Below the pieces are notes generated by a model. That model did not search any database and had not been told where the DNA came from. It worked only from the letters and a program-made list of their open reading frames with translations. Both the position numbers and the translations under genes were made by a program. From Alphaproteobacteria bacterium (lineage in GTDB: Bacteria; Pseudomonadota; Alphaproteobacteria; Rhodobacterales; Rhodobacteraceae): 64,000 bases of DNA. The DNA is taken from the NCBI GenBank assembly GCA_029289325.1, contig JARFTV010000009.1:44058-108057 (forward strand), given 5' to 3'. Of this stretch, positions 38,145-46,598 are shown in pieces. Every line of letters starts with the position of its first letter. Positions within the stretch are counted from its first letter, which is position 1.

Positions 38145-40016
38145 ATGTTCCACGTGAAACACTACGATGTCATCGTGATCGGCGGCGGCCATGCTGGGGC
38201 CGAAGCGGCAGCGGCAGCGGCCCGGATGGGTGTGTCGACGGCTCTGGTAACGCTGCGGATCGAGACGCTGGGCGCCATGTCCTGCAATCCCGCGATCGGC
38301 GGTCTGGGGAAGGGCCACCTCGTGCGCGAGATCGACGCGTTGGATGGGGTCATGGGGCGGCTGGCGGACCGGGCGGGGATTCAGTTCCGCCTGCTGAACC
38401 GTCGCAAGGGACCGGCAGTGCAGGGACCTCGGGCGCAGATCGACCGACGCCTCTATCGTGAGGCGATGCGGGCCGAACTGCTTGCAACGTCGGGGTTGGA
38501 GGTGATCGAGGGCGAAGTGGCCGGTCTTCGCCTGGCGGCGGGTAGGGTCACGGGGGTCGTTCTGGCCTCGGGTGCCGAGCTGTCCTCGGGTCGTGTGGTG
38601 TTGACGGCAGGCACATTCCTGAACGGCGTGATCCATATCGGTGACCAAAGGATGTCAGGTGGTCGGATGGGCGATTCGCCCTCACGTCTGCTTGCTGCCC
38701 AGCTTGCGGAGCTGGCGCTACCGGTCGGACGTTTGAAAACCGGCACGCCTCCGCGGCTGGATGGGCGCACGATTGACTGGGCAAGGTTGGACAGCCAGCC
38801 GGGCGACGACGATCCAGTGATGTTCTCCTTCTTGAATCGGGCGCCCGAAGCACGGCAGATTTCTTGCGGAATTACTCACACATCGGAAGCGACGCACCAG
38901 ATCGTGCGGGACAACCTTGACCGTTCCGCCATGTATGGTGGTCATATTGAAGGTGTCGGCCCGCGCTATTGCCCCTCGATCGAGGATAAGGTGGTCCGAT
39001 TTGCGGACAAGACCTCGCACCAGGTGTTCCTGGAGCCCGAGGGACTCGACGACCATACGGTCTATCCTAACGGCCTGTCGACCTCGTTGCCCGAGGAAGT
39101 ACAGCACGCCTATATCCGCACGATCCCCGGCCTGGAGGAGACGATTATCCTGCAGCCGGGCTATGCAATCGAATACGACTATTTCGACCCCCGAAGCTTG
39201 CACAAGACACTGGAAACGCGGGCGGTGGGCGGTCTCTATTTCGCGGGCCAGATCAACGGGACGACAGGGTACGAGGAAGCCGCGGCACAAGGGCTTGTGG
39301 CTGGCCTGAGCGCCGCCGCAGCATCCAGAGATTCGGCGCCGGTCGAGTTCAGCAGGACTGACAGCTATATCGGGGTGATGATCGATGACCTCACCTCGCG
39401 TGGCGTTACGGAACCTTACCGTATGTTCACCTCTCGCGCCGAGTTTCGGCTGACTGTTCGCGCCGACAACGCGGACCGCCGTTTGACACCCGTCGGGTTG
39501 GCAGCCGGTTGCATTTCCGACCGACGGAAGGGCGCATTCGAAAGAAAGCTGGCCGCTCTTGAGGCTGGGCGAGAGGCGTTGTCAGCCGTCATGCTTGGCC
39601 CGAAGGCGCTGAACGATGCCGGCATCGCGGTAAGCCGTGATGGCGTCAAGCGATCTGCTTATGAGGCGCTCTCACTGCCGGGTGCTGAACTGGATGTGGT
39701 GGTTTCTGCATTCCCAGCCTACCAGAAGTTGGAACATGAGGTTCTGGCCCAGCTTCAGATCGATTCGACTTACGACCAGTATTCCGATCGACAGGCAAAA
39801 GAAGTGGCCGATCTTCGCCGCCAGGAAACACAGCGGATTCCGGATGGTTTTGATTACAGTCGGATTTCAGGGCTATCGAACGAGTTGAAGCAAAAGCTGA
39901 CGCGAGCTAAGCCCGAGTCCATCCTTCAAGCCTCGCGAATCGAGGGCGTTACGCCGGCTGCGCTGCTTCTGGTTCTGGCGCACTTGCGGAAGCCGGATGA
40001 ACGGTTGGCAGGATGA
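38145..40016 (+). CDS. mnmG: tRNA uridine-5-carboxymethylaminomethyl modification enzyme MnmG
   Basis: A 623-residue FAD enzyme, partner of MnmE. Its FAD motif [18 protein letters not shown] is at ~11-28, SCNPAIGG(LGKG) follows, and the C-terminal domain has [11 protein letters not shown]. The first codons read [11 protein letters not shown]; the MFHVKH codons are the parS-like sequence at 38146-38161, so the start codon lies inside a partition site. This is a known quirk of alphaproteobacterial mnmG. Confidence 0.97.
   Translation: MFHVKHYDVIVIGGGHAGAEAAAAAARMGVSTALVTLRIETLGAMSCNPAIGGLGKGHLVREIDALDGVMGRLADRAGIQFRLLNRRKGPAVQGPRAQIDRRLYREAMRAELLATSGLEVIEGEVAGLRLAAGRVTGVVLASGAELSSGRVVLTAGTFLNGVIHIGDQRMSGGRMGDSPSRLLAAQLAELALPVGRLKTGTPPRLDGRTIDWARLDSQPGDDDPVMFSFLNRAPEARQISCGITHTSEATHQIVRDNLDRSAMYGGHIEGVGPRYCPSIEDKVVRFADKTSHQVFLEPEGLDDHTVYPNGLSTSLPEEVQHAYIRTIPGLEETIILQPGYAIEYDYFDPRSLHKTLETRAVGGLYFAGQINGTTGYEEAAAQGLVAGLSAAAASRDSAPVEFSRTDSYIGVMIDDLTSRGVTEPYRMFTSRAEFRLTVRADNADRRLTPVGLAAGCISDRRKGAFERKLAALEAGREALSAVMLGPKALNDAGIAVSRDGVKRSAYEALSLPGAELDVVVSAFPAYQKLEHEVLAQLQIDSTYDQYSDRQAKEVADLRRQETQRIPDGFDYSRISGLSNELKQKLTRAKPESILQASRIEGVTPAALLLVLAHLRKPDERLAG
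38146..38161 (+). promoter_or_regulatory. parS site (one mismatch) at the mnmG start
   Basis: TGTTCCACGTGAAACA differs from the parS consensus TGTTTCACGTGAAACA at one base. It begins one base into the mnmG ATG. ParB encoded 3.3 kb downstream is the expected binder. Confidence 0.85.
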
Positions 40017-40639
40017 CAACGACGCAAGGTCCTGTCGGCGGGGTGAGTGTTTCACGTGAAACATTCGACGCACTCCAAGCCTTCGATGCGTTAGTGCGTC
40101 GCTGGAATCCCGCCATCAATCTCGTAAGCAAGACGACCCTACGTGACCTCTGGATCCGGCATATCGCCGACTCGGCCCAGGTCTTCGCGCTTTGCCCGGA
40201 GAACGCAGAGACGTGGGCCGACCTGGGCTCTGGCGGCGGTTTTCCGGGGCTTGTCATTGCAATTCTCGCCAAAGAGCAGCGGCCGCAGCTGCGCGTCGTT
40301 CTTGTCGATTCTGATCTTCGAAAGGCGACATTCCTGCGACAGGCCGTGCAGACTCTTGGTCTCTCTGCAGAAGTCATCAGCCATCGGATCGAGGCGCTCC
40401 CCGCTCTCAATGCCGACGTTCTTTCCGCCCGCGCTTTGGCGTCGCTTCCCGACCTGCTTGGGTACGCCCACACCCATCTGAAACGGAGTGGGGTTGCGAT
40501 CTTCCCCAAGGGCGCCCGTTTCAAGGAAGAACTCGCGGAAGCGAGGAAGTTCTGGAACTTTGACGTTAAGCAACATCCCAGCCTCTCTGACCCCGAGGCG
40601 GCCATACTTGTGATCAGGAACTTGCATCGCCATGACTGA
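40013..40639 (+). CDS. rsmG: 16S rRNA (guanine-527-N7)-methyltransferase
   Basis: A 208-residue RsmG (GidB) which methylates G527 of 16S rRNA; loss gives streptomycin resistance in other bacteria. The SAM loop [12 protein letters not shown] is at ~66-77, with [17 protein letters not shown] following. The ATG overlaps the mnmG stop by 4 bp. A perfect parS site lies within codons 12-17 (VSRETF). Confidence 0.95.
   Translation: MTTTQGPVGGVSVSRETFDALQAFDALVRRWNPAINLVSKTTLRDLWIRHIADSAQVFALCPENAETWADLGSGGGFPGLVIAILAKEQRPQLRVVLVDSDLRKATFLRQAVQTLGLSAEVISHRIEALPALNADVLSARALASLPDLLGYAHTHLKRSGVAIFPKGARFKEELAEARKFWNFDVKQHPSLSDPEAAILVIRNLHRHD
40048..40063 (+). promoter_or_regulatory. parS site (perfect consensus) inside rsmG
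   Basis: TGTTTCACGTGAAACA, a perfect 16-bp match to the bacterial parS consensus, inside the start of rsmG and 584 bp upstream of parA. It encodes part of the conserved SRET segment, so coding and binding constraints coincide. Confidence 0.92.
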
Positions 40640-41435
40640 ACGGCCCTATATCCTTGCCTTGGCGAACCAGAAAGGCGGCGTGGGTAAGACCACGACGGCC
40701 ATTAACCTTGCGGCCGGGCTGGCTGAGCTGGGAAAGCGGGTCCTGCTTGTGGATATCGACCCGCAAGGAAACTCGTCCACCGGGCTGGGCGTTCGACCGG
40801 ATGCGCGCAAGAAGACCAGCTACGACTTGATCGTGGACGGCGTCAGCCTACAGGATGTTGTGATCGACACCGGGATTCCGGAGATTTCGATTATTCCGGC
40901 AAACGCCGATCTGTCCTCGACCGACATGGATATCGTGTCGAACGAGAAGCGGAGTTTTCTGCTGCATGATGCACTGCGTCACCCGGATATGGACAGCTAC
41001 GGTTACGACTATGTCCTGATAGATTGTCCCCCGGCGCTAAGCTTGCTGACGGTGAACGCGCTTGTTGCCGCGCATTCCGTCCTGGTCCCGCTGCAATGTG
41101 AGTTCTTCGCCCTGGAGGGTTTGTCGCAACTGATGCTCACGATTCGCGACGTCCGCCGTTCAGCGAATCCGGATCTACGAATCGAAGGGGTTGTGCTGAC
41201 GATGCATGACCGCCGCAACAGGTTGACGGCGCAAGTCGAGGCGGATGCGCGGTCGAACATGGGTGAACTGGTGCTGAAGACCACCATTCCCCGGAATGTT
41301 CGAATCAGCGAGGCGCCCTCCTACGCAATGCCGGTCCTGACATATGACCCCGGCTCAAAAGGGGCCGAGGCCTATCGGGCCTTGGCGCGGGAAATCGCGG
41401 ATCGTCACAAAACCCCAGCAGTTTCAGAGGCCTGA
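40632..41435 (+). CDS. parA: Chromosome partitioning ATPase ParA
   Basis: A 267-residue Walker-type ATPase which moves ParB-parS complexes for chromosome segregation. Deviant Walker A ALANQKGGVGKTTTAINLA is at ~9-27; VDIDPQGNSSTGL and DYVLIDCPPALSLLT follow. Length is normal for the short chromosomal type without an N-terminal HTH. It overlaps rsmG by 8 bp and is 2 bp before parB. Confidence 0.97.
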   Translation: MTERPYILALANQKGGVGKTTTAINLAAGLAELGKRVLLVDIDPQGNSSTGLGVRPDARKKTSYDLIVDGVSLQDVVIDTGIPEISIIPANADLSSTDMDIVSNEKRSFLLHDALRHPDMDSYGYDYVLIDCPPALSLLTVNALVAAHSVLVPLQCEFFALEGLSQLMLTIRDVRRSANPDLRIEGVVLTMHDRRNRLTAQVEADARSNMGELVLKTTIPRNVRISEAPSYAMPVLTYDPGSKGAEAYRALAREIADRHKTPAVSEA

Positions 41436-41437
41436 TC

Positions 41438-42331
41438 ATGTCGAAGAACGAAAGAAGAGGCCTAGGTCGTGGCTTGTCGGCTTTGATGGCGGATGTTCAT
41501 CTTGCGGGGCCGGAACAGATGGCCGCGCCCCGCAAGGCAGAGCTTCTTGTGCCGGTGGAGAAGCTGGAGCCGAACCCGCAGCAGCCGCGCCTGGATTTCC
41601 GGCGGGAGGAGCTTGAGTCGCTGGCCGATTCGATTCGGCAGAAGGGGGTGATTCAGCCCCTGATCGTCCGGCGGAAACCCGGCAGGGATGCCTATGAGAT
41701 TGTCGCAGGGGAACGGCGCTGGCGGGCCGCACAGCTTGCGCAGTTGCACGAAGTTCCCGTTGTGGTGCGGGACCTTAACGACACTGAGGTCCTGGAAGTC
41801 GCCATCATCGAGAACATCCAGCGCGCTGATCTCAACGCCATCGAAGAGGCGCTCGGGTTCCGGCAGCTGATGTCCCGATTCGGTCATACGCAGGAAAAAC
41901 TGGCCGAGGCGCTCAGCAAGAGCCGCAGCCATGTGGCGAATCTGTTGCGCCTTTTGTCCCTTCCCGATGATGTGCAAGAACTGGTCCGTGAGGGGAAACT
42001 TTCGGCGGGTCATGCGCGGGCCTTGATCGGAAGCCCGAGGGCTTCAGACCTTGCCGCCCAGATCGTCGCAAAAGGCCTGTCGGTGCGGGAAGTCGAGCGG
42101 TTGATGAAGGCGCAGGAGGGGGCGAAATCCTCGCCGCGGGCGTCAAAGGCCGCTGAAAAGGACGCTGACACCCGCGCACTGGAGGGCGATCTCTCGGCCA
42201 ACCTGAAGATGCCGGTGCGGATCGAGCATTCCTCGGGTGGGGAAAGCGGCGAGCTGGTGATCCGCTACGGTTCACTGGATGATCTCGACAAGTTGTGCCG
42301 GATCCTGTCGCAGCTACCAGATGAAGATTGA
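41438..42331 (+). CDS. parB: Chromosome partitioning protein ParB
   Basis: A 297-residue ParB which loads on parS and spreads as a CTP-dependent clamp. The N-terminal RRGLGRGLSALMAD arginine-rich patch (ParA interaction), a CTPase domain with ERRWRAAQLAQL, an HTH (QEKLAEALSKSRSHVANLLRLL) and a short C-terminal dimer domain (~245-297) are visible. It ends exactly where the convergent hemW begins its stop (42332), so the two genes have no gap. Confidence 0.97.
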   Translation: MSKNERRGLGRGLSALMADVHLAGPEQMAAPRKAELLVPVEKLEPNPQQPRLDFRREELESLADSIRQKGVIQPLIVRRKPGRDAYEIVAGERRWRAAQLAQLHEVPVVVRDLNDTEVLEVAIIENIQRADLNAIEEALGFRQLMSRFGHTQEKLAEALSKSRSHVANLLRLLSLPDDVQELVREGKLSAGHARALIGSPRASDLAAQIVAKGLSVREVERLMKAQEGAKSSPRASKAAEKDADTRALEGDLSANLKMPVRIEHSSGGESGELVIRYGSLDDLDKLCRILSQLPDED

Positions 42332-43504
42332 TCAGCCTGCGCTTTGACGGTCTGCCAGCAGGGCGCGAAGGATTCCGTTAAGCATCATCACGCCGGTTTC
42401 GCTGGTATGGATGCGGTCGCCGTCCTGGTGAAGGAAGCCAAGGGCGGTCATTTCCGCAAGGCCGCGGGGCGAGAGCGGCGTCCCCGCCAGCGCCCTGAAC
42501 CGATCCAGCGAGGCGCCTTCCTTGAGGCGCAGGGCGAACATCAGATATTCAGCGGCCCGATCTTCCGCGGAAAGACGCTCCTGGCTCTCGGCCGAACCCG
42601 GACCGGCGAGCGTGCGCTCAAGCCACGGGGTCGGCCGACGCTCGGCCTCGGTCGCGAAGCGGGTCGAATCGATGGTCAGGCGGCCATGCGCACCCGGCCC
42701 GATTCCCGCATAGTCGCCCATGCGCCAGTAGATCAGGTTATGACGTGATTCGTCGCCAGGACGGGCGTGATTCGATACCTCGTAGGCGGGAAGCCCTGCC
42801 TGACGGGTGATTTCCTGGGTCAGTTCGAACATATCGGCAGAAAGGTCTTCCTCCGGCAGGCCGCGCAGCAGGTTCTTGGCATGCATCTGGCCGAAGACGG
42901 TGCCGTCCTCGATGGTCAGCTGGTAAAGCGAAAGGTGAGAGGTGCCGAAATCCAGGGCCCGGCGCAGTTCGTCTTGCCAAGCCGTGAGGGTCTGGTTCTG
43001 GCGCGCGTAGATCAGGTCGATCGAGACGCGGTCGAAGGTGGACTGGGCAATGGCAATGGCCTTCGCGGCCTCATCAACCGAGTGCATCCGGCCGAGGCGG
43101 CGGAGGTCGTCGGGGTCAAGGGCTTGAATTCCAAGGGAAACGCGGTTGACCCCGGCCTTGGCGTAGCCTTCGAAGCGGGCGGCCTCAACGGAGCCGGGGT
43201 TGGCCTCCAGGGTGATCTCGACGTCGTTCGCAAGGGTCCAGGTGGCGCGGATGCGGTCGAGGATGCCCTGGACGGTCCCGGCTTCCATCAGCGAGGGGGT
43301 GCCGCCGCCGAAGAAGACGGTATTCAGGACACGGCCCTCGGTCAGCGCACCGATGCGCTCGATTTCCGCTTCGAACGCACGAAGCCAGCGAGTCTGGTCG
43401 ATGCGCCCCGCGACGTGGCTGTTGAAGTCGCAGTAAGGGCATTTCGACTGGCAGAAGGGCCAGTGAAGATACAGGCCAAAGCCCGCGTGGCGCCAGTCTT
43501 CCAT
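42332..43504 (-). CDS. hemW: Radical SAM heme chaperone HemW (CPO III-like)
   Basis: A 390-residue radical SAM protein, annotated HemW. The iron-sulfur motif is CQSKCPYCDFNSH (CxxxCxxC, ~19-31), and FFGGGTPSLME, LGIQALDPDDLRRLGR and the C-terminal helical region are typical. HemW binds heme and inserts it into respiratory enzymes; it is often mislabelled as oxygen-independent coproporphyrinogen oxidase. The gene runs convergent to parB, with rdgB directly upstream and adjoining. Confidence 0.93.
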   Translation of the reverse strand: MEDWRHAGFGLYLHWPFCQSKCPYCDFNSHVAGRIDQTRWLRAFEAEIERIGALTEGRVLNTVFFGGGTPSLMEAGTVQGILDRIRATWTLANDVEITLEANPGSVEAARFEGYAKAGVNRVSLGIQALDPDDLRRLGRMHSVDEAAKAIAIAQSTFDRVSIDLIYARQNQTLTAWQDELRRALDFGTSHLSLYQLTIEDGTVFGQMHAKNLLRGLPEEDLSADMFELTQEITRQAGLPAYEVSNHARPGDESRHNLIYWRMGDYAGIGPGAHGRLTIDSTRFATEAERRPTPWLERTLAGPGSAESQERLSAEDRAAEYLMFALRLKEGASLDRFRALAGTPLSPRGLAEMTALGFLHQDGDRIHTSETGVMMLNGILRALLADRQSAG

Positions 43505-44110
43505 TTACGGAAACAGGGCGGCGACGAGCTTCTGGAAGGCGTCGGCGCGGTGGGACAGGCGGTTCTTTTCCCAGCGGTCCATCTCGCCGAAGGTCTGGCT
43601 ATAACCGTCAGGCATGAAGATCGGATCAAAGCCATGGCCTTGCTCGCCGCGACCGGGCCAGACAAGGCGGCCGGGAGATTTTCCTTCAAAGACAAGATGC
43701 TGACCGTCGGGAGAGGCGAGGACGAGGGTGCAGCAGAATTGGGCCGTGCGGGGTTCGGGGGCGTGGATCGCCTCCAGCTCGCGCCAGACGCGGTCCATGC
43801 CGACGGCGAAGTCGCGGCCCGTCGCGGTGGTGGCCCAGTCGGCCGTGAAAACACCTGGCGCGCCGCCAAGGGCATCAACGGCAAGGCCGGAATCGTCCGC
43901 CAGTGCGACGAGGCCCGAGGCTTTCGCGGCGGCGTAGGCCTTTAGCCGGGCATTGCCGACGAAGGTGGTTTCGGTTTCCTCCGGCTCGGGGAGGCCAAGG
44001 TCCCCCGCGCCGACGACCGTCACGTCGAAGGGGCGGAGGAGATCGGCGATCTCTTCCAGCTTGCCACGGTTGTGCGTGGCGACCAGCAGACGATCCCCGC
44101 GCTTGAGCAT
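43505..44110 (-). CDS. rdgB: RdgB/HAM1 family non-canonical purine NTP pyrophosphatase
   Basis: A 201-residue enzyme which removes dITP/ITP and XTP. Typical segments are ATHNRGKLEEI (~11-21), ALADDSGLAVDALGGAPGV with GVFTADWA, and the C-terminal SHRADAFQKL. The gene is directly adjacent to hemW (stop and start touching) and overlaps rph by 1 bp, a common alphaproteobacterial trio rph-rdgB-hemW. Confidence 0.94.
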   Translation of the reverse strand: MLKRGDRLLVATHNRGKLEEIADLLRPFDVTVVGAGDLGLPEPEETETTFVGNARLKAYAAAKASGLVALADDSGLAVDALGGAPGVFTADWATTATGRDFAVGMDRVWRELEAIHAPEPRTAQFCCTLVLASPDGQHLVFEGKSPGRLVWPGRGEQGHGFDPIFMPDGYSQTFGEMDRWEKNRLSHRADAFQKLVAALFP

Positions 44111-44826
44111 CAGAGCCCCAGCGCCGCGCGTTGCGCCGCGACGAGGGCGGCATTGCCCTGACGGGCGAGGTCGAGGAGGTGGAGCAGTTCGTCCTGGCTG
44201 AAGGCGGACCCTTCGGCGCTCATCTGGACCTCGATCAGTTTCCCGGCACCCGTCATCACGAAGTTTCCATCGGTCCCGGCGGCCGAATCCTCGATATAAT
44301 CAAGGTCCAGCACCGGCTGACCGGCATAGATCCCGCAGGACACCGCAGAAACGTGATCCATGATCGGGTCGGATGTGATCACGCCCGAGGTCAGCAGCTT
44401 GTTCACCGCCAGCCGCAGGGCGACCCAGCCGCCGGTGATCGAGGCGCAGCGGGTGCCGCCGTCGGCCTGGATCACGTCGCAGTCCACCACGATCTGACGT
44501 TCCCCCAGCGCCTGCCGGTCCACGCCCGCACGCAGCGACCGGCCGATAAGTCTTTGAATTTCCTGTGTTCTGCCGGACTGCTTGCCCGCCGCGGCCTCAC
44601 GCCGCGTCCGCGAATTGGTCGCCCGGGGCAGCATCCCGTATTCCGCTGTCACCCAACCCTGGCCGGTATTCTTCAGGAAGGGGGGCGCCTTGTCCTCGAT
44701 CGTGGCCGAGCACAGGACATGGGTTTCGCCCATCTTGATCAGGCAGGAACCCTCGGCATGTTTCATCACGTTCGTTTCGATTGAAACCGCCCGTAGATCG
44801 CTTAATTTTCTGCCTGACGGGCGCAT
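44110..44826 (-). CDS. rph: Ribonuclease PH
   Basis: A 238-residue phosphorolytic 3'-exoribonuclease finishing tRNA 3' ends. [17 protein letters not shown] opens it, [23 protein letters not shown], the [16 protein letters not shown] and the [19 protein letters not shown] motifs are intact. The ATG at 44826 fits the family; the longer reading to 44931 overlaps the hrcA start region and is rejected. It is divergent from hrcA with 73 bp between the starts. Confidence 0.96.
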   Translation of the reverse strand: MRPSGRKLSDLRAVSIETNVMKHAEGSCLIKMGETHVLCSATIEDKAPPFLKNTGQGWVTAEYGMLPRATNSRTRREAAAGKQSGRTQEIQRLIGRSLRAGVDRQALGERQIVVDCDVIQADGGTRCASITGGWVALRLAVNKLLTSGVITSDPIMDHVSAVSCGIYAGQPVLDLDYIEDSAAGTDGNFVMTGAGKLIEVQMSAEGSAFSQDELLHLLDLARQGNAALVAAQRAALGL

Positions 44827-44899
44827 TGCTGGACCTTTCGCTGGAATGCGGCCACATATGCAACCACAGGCACCGGATGCAAGGCCGATTGCTGAACCC

Positions 44900-45970
44900 A
44901 TGACGACCCCGCAACCCATCCTCAACGACATGAATGACCGGACGCGCGAGGTGTTTCGCCGCGTGGTCGAAGGCTATCTGACCTCGGGTGAGCCGGTGGG
45001 CTCGCGCACGCTGACGCGGACCCTGTCCGAGAAGGTCTCGGCCGCGACGGTGCGGAATGTCATGCAGGATTTGGAATATCTGGGCCTCTTGGACAGCCCG
45101 CATGTCTCGGCTGGCCGGGTGCCGACGCAGATGGGGTTGCGGATGTTCGTCGACAGCCTGCTGGAAGTGGGCCAGGTCGCACCCGAGGATCAGGAGAAGA
45201 TCGACGCGACGCTGGGCGTGAATGACCATGACGTGACGACGCTGCTGGATGAGGTCGGGGCGGCATTGTCCGTCATCACGCGGGGGGCAAGCGTCGTGCT
45301 GGCGCCAAAGCGGGAAGCGGCGATCCGGCATATCGAGTTCGTGAGCCTCGCCCCGGACCGGGCGCTGGTGGTGCTGGTCTTCGCTGACGGGCAGGTCGAA
45401 AACCGGGTCTTCGTGCCCCCACCGGGGCAGACGCCGTCCTCGATGCGGGAAGCGGCGAATTTCCTGAATGTCCTCGCCGAGGGGCGGACGCTGTCGGAAC
45501 TGCGGGCCAGCATGGTCTCGGAAATTGCCAAACGCCGGCAAGAGATCGACTCGCTCGCCCGTGAGCTGGTGGAAAGCGGCCTCGCGCTTTGGGAAAACGC
45601 CGGAGAGTCGTCCGAGCGGCTGATCGTGCGTGGCCGGTCGAATCTGATCGATGCCGTGGCCGACCAGGCCGAGATCGAGCGGATCCGGGTCCTCTTCGAC
45701 GATCTGGAGCGCAAGCGGGACATTGCCGAATTCCTGAACCTTACCGAAGCGGGTGAGGGCGTGCGCATTTTTATCGGTTCAGAGAACAAGCTTTTCTCAC
45801 TTTCCGGTTCAAGTCTGGTGGTTTCTCCCTATATGAACGCTGATCGGAAGATCATCGGCGCGGTGGGCGTCATCGGTCCGACTCGGCTGAACTATGGCCG
45901 CATCGTCCCGATTGTCGATTACACCGCCCAGCTGGTGGGCCGCCTGGTCAGTGACCGCGGCAAAGGCTGA
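44900..45970 (+). CDS. hrcA: Heat-inducible transcription repressor HrcA
   Basis: A 356-residue HrcA which represses groESL/dnaK-type genes by binding CIRCE elements. Its N-terminal winged helix contains [20 protein letters not shown] and [20 protein letters not shown]-terminal GAF-like and regulatory parts follow ([34 protein letters not shown]). The ATG at 44900 is used. I saw no CIRCE element in the 73-bp upstream gap, so hrcA itself may not be self-repressed that way. grpE follows 16 bp later. Confidence 0.95.
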   Translation: MTTPQPILNDMNDRTREVFRRVVEGYLTSGEPVGSRTLTRTLSEKVSAATVRNVMQDLEYLGLLDSPHVSAGRVPTQMGLRMFVDSLLEVGQVAPEDQEKIDATLGVNDHDVTTLLDEVGAALSVITRGASVVLAPKREAAIRHIEFVSLAPDRALVVLVFADGQVENRVFVPPPGQTPSSMREAANFLNVLAEGRTLSELRASMVSEIAKRRQEIDSLARELVESGLALWENAGESSERLIVRGRSNLIDAVADQAEIERIRVLFDDLERKRDIAEFLNLTEAGEGVRIFIGSENKLFSLSGSSLVVSPYMNADRKIIGAVGVIGPTRLNYGRIVPIVDYTAQLVGRLVSDRGKG

Positions 45971-45986
45971 CAAGAGGACGTGACGA

Positions 45987-46514
45987 ATGTCGCAGGAAGA
46001 AACCACCTCGTCGCAGGTGGAGCTGGAAGAGTTTGAAACCCCCGAAGCCGATGAACTGGAGGCCCTGCGGGCCGAGCGCGACGAATTCCGCGACAAGTTC
46101 ATGCGGGTGCTGGCCGATGCCGAGAACTCGCGCAAGCGGGCCGAACGGGACCGGAAAGAGGCCGAGATGTATGGTGGCACGCGCCTCGCGCGCGACCTGT
46201 TGCCGGTCTATGACAACCTGAACCGTGCGATCCAGGCGATCCCGGAGGAGTCTCGCGCGGCCTCGGCAGCCCTGATCGAAGGGGTGGAACTGACCCTGCG
46301 TGAGCTGACCAATGTCCTGACCAAGCACGGCGTCACCCCGATTTCCCCGGCCGTGGGCGACCAGTTCGACCCGCAGCTGCACGAGGCGATGTTCGAGGCG
46401 CCGCTGCCGGGCACCAAGGCCGGGCAGATCATCCAGGTGATGACCGAAGGCTTCCTCTTGCACGACCGCCTGTTGCGACCGGCGCAGGTCGGGGTGTCGT
46501 CCAACGCCGGCTAA
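45987..46514 (+). CDS. grpE: Nucleotide exchange factor GrpE
   Basis: A 175-residue GrpE, the DnaK exchange factor. The long N-terminal coiled-coil helix (~20-85, RDEFRDKFMRVLADAENSRK) and the C-terminal beta domain (FDPQLHEAMFEAPLP, LHDRLLRPAQVGVS) are typical. It follows hrcA; dnaK and dnaJ are not in the window. Confidence 0.95.
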   Translation: MSQEETTSSQVELEEFETPEADELEALRAERDEFRDKFMRVLADAENSRKRAERDRKEAEMYGGTRLARDLLPVYDNLNRAIQAIPEESRAASAALIEGVELTLRELTNVLTKHGVTPISPAVGDQFDPQLHEAMFEAPLPGTKAGQIIQVMTEGFLLHDRLLRPAQVGVSSNAG

Positions 46515-46528
46515 GCCTTGCCGCGCCC

Positions 46529-46555
46529 CCGGAGAGGGCTGTCTGCCCTCCCCGG
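46529..46555. terminator. Hairpin between convergent grpE and mutS
   Basis: CCGGAGAGGGC (46529-46539) pairs with GCCCTCCCCGG (46545-46555) with one mismatch and a TGTCT loop, 14 bp after the grpE stop. No U-run is seen on the grpE side. Confidence 0.5.
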
Positions 46556-46563
46556 ACCCCTCC

Positions 46564-46588
46564 CGAGGATATTTGGGGAAGAGAAAGC
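46564..46588. repeat. Copy A of a small intergenic repeat (GAGGATATTTGGGG type)
   Basis: GAGGATATTTGGGGAAGAGA (46565-46584) in the grpE-mutS gap closely resembles GGGGATATTTGGGCAAAGAT at 49461-49480. The two are 2.9 kb apart, both between genes. Confidence 0.5.
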
Positions 46589-46598
46589 CGAATTTTAT

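Noticed and set aside
44827..44899. Possible CIRCE element before hrcA
   Set aside because: No TTAGCACTC/GAGTGCTAA-type inverted repeat could be found in the 73-bp gap.
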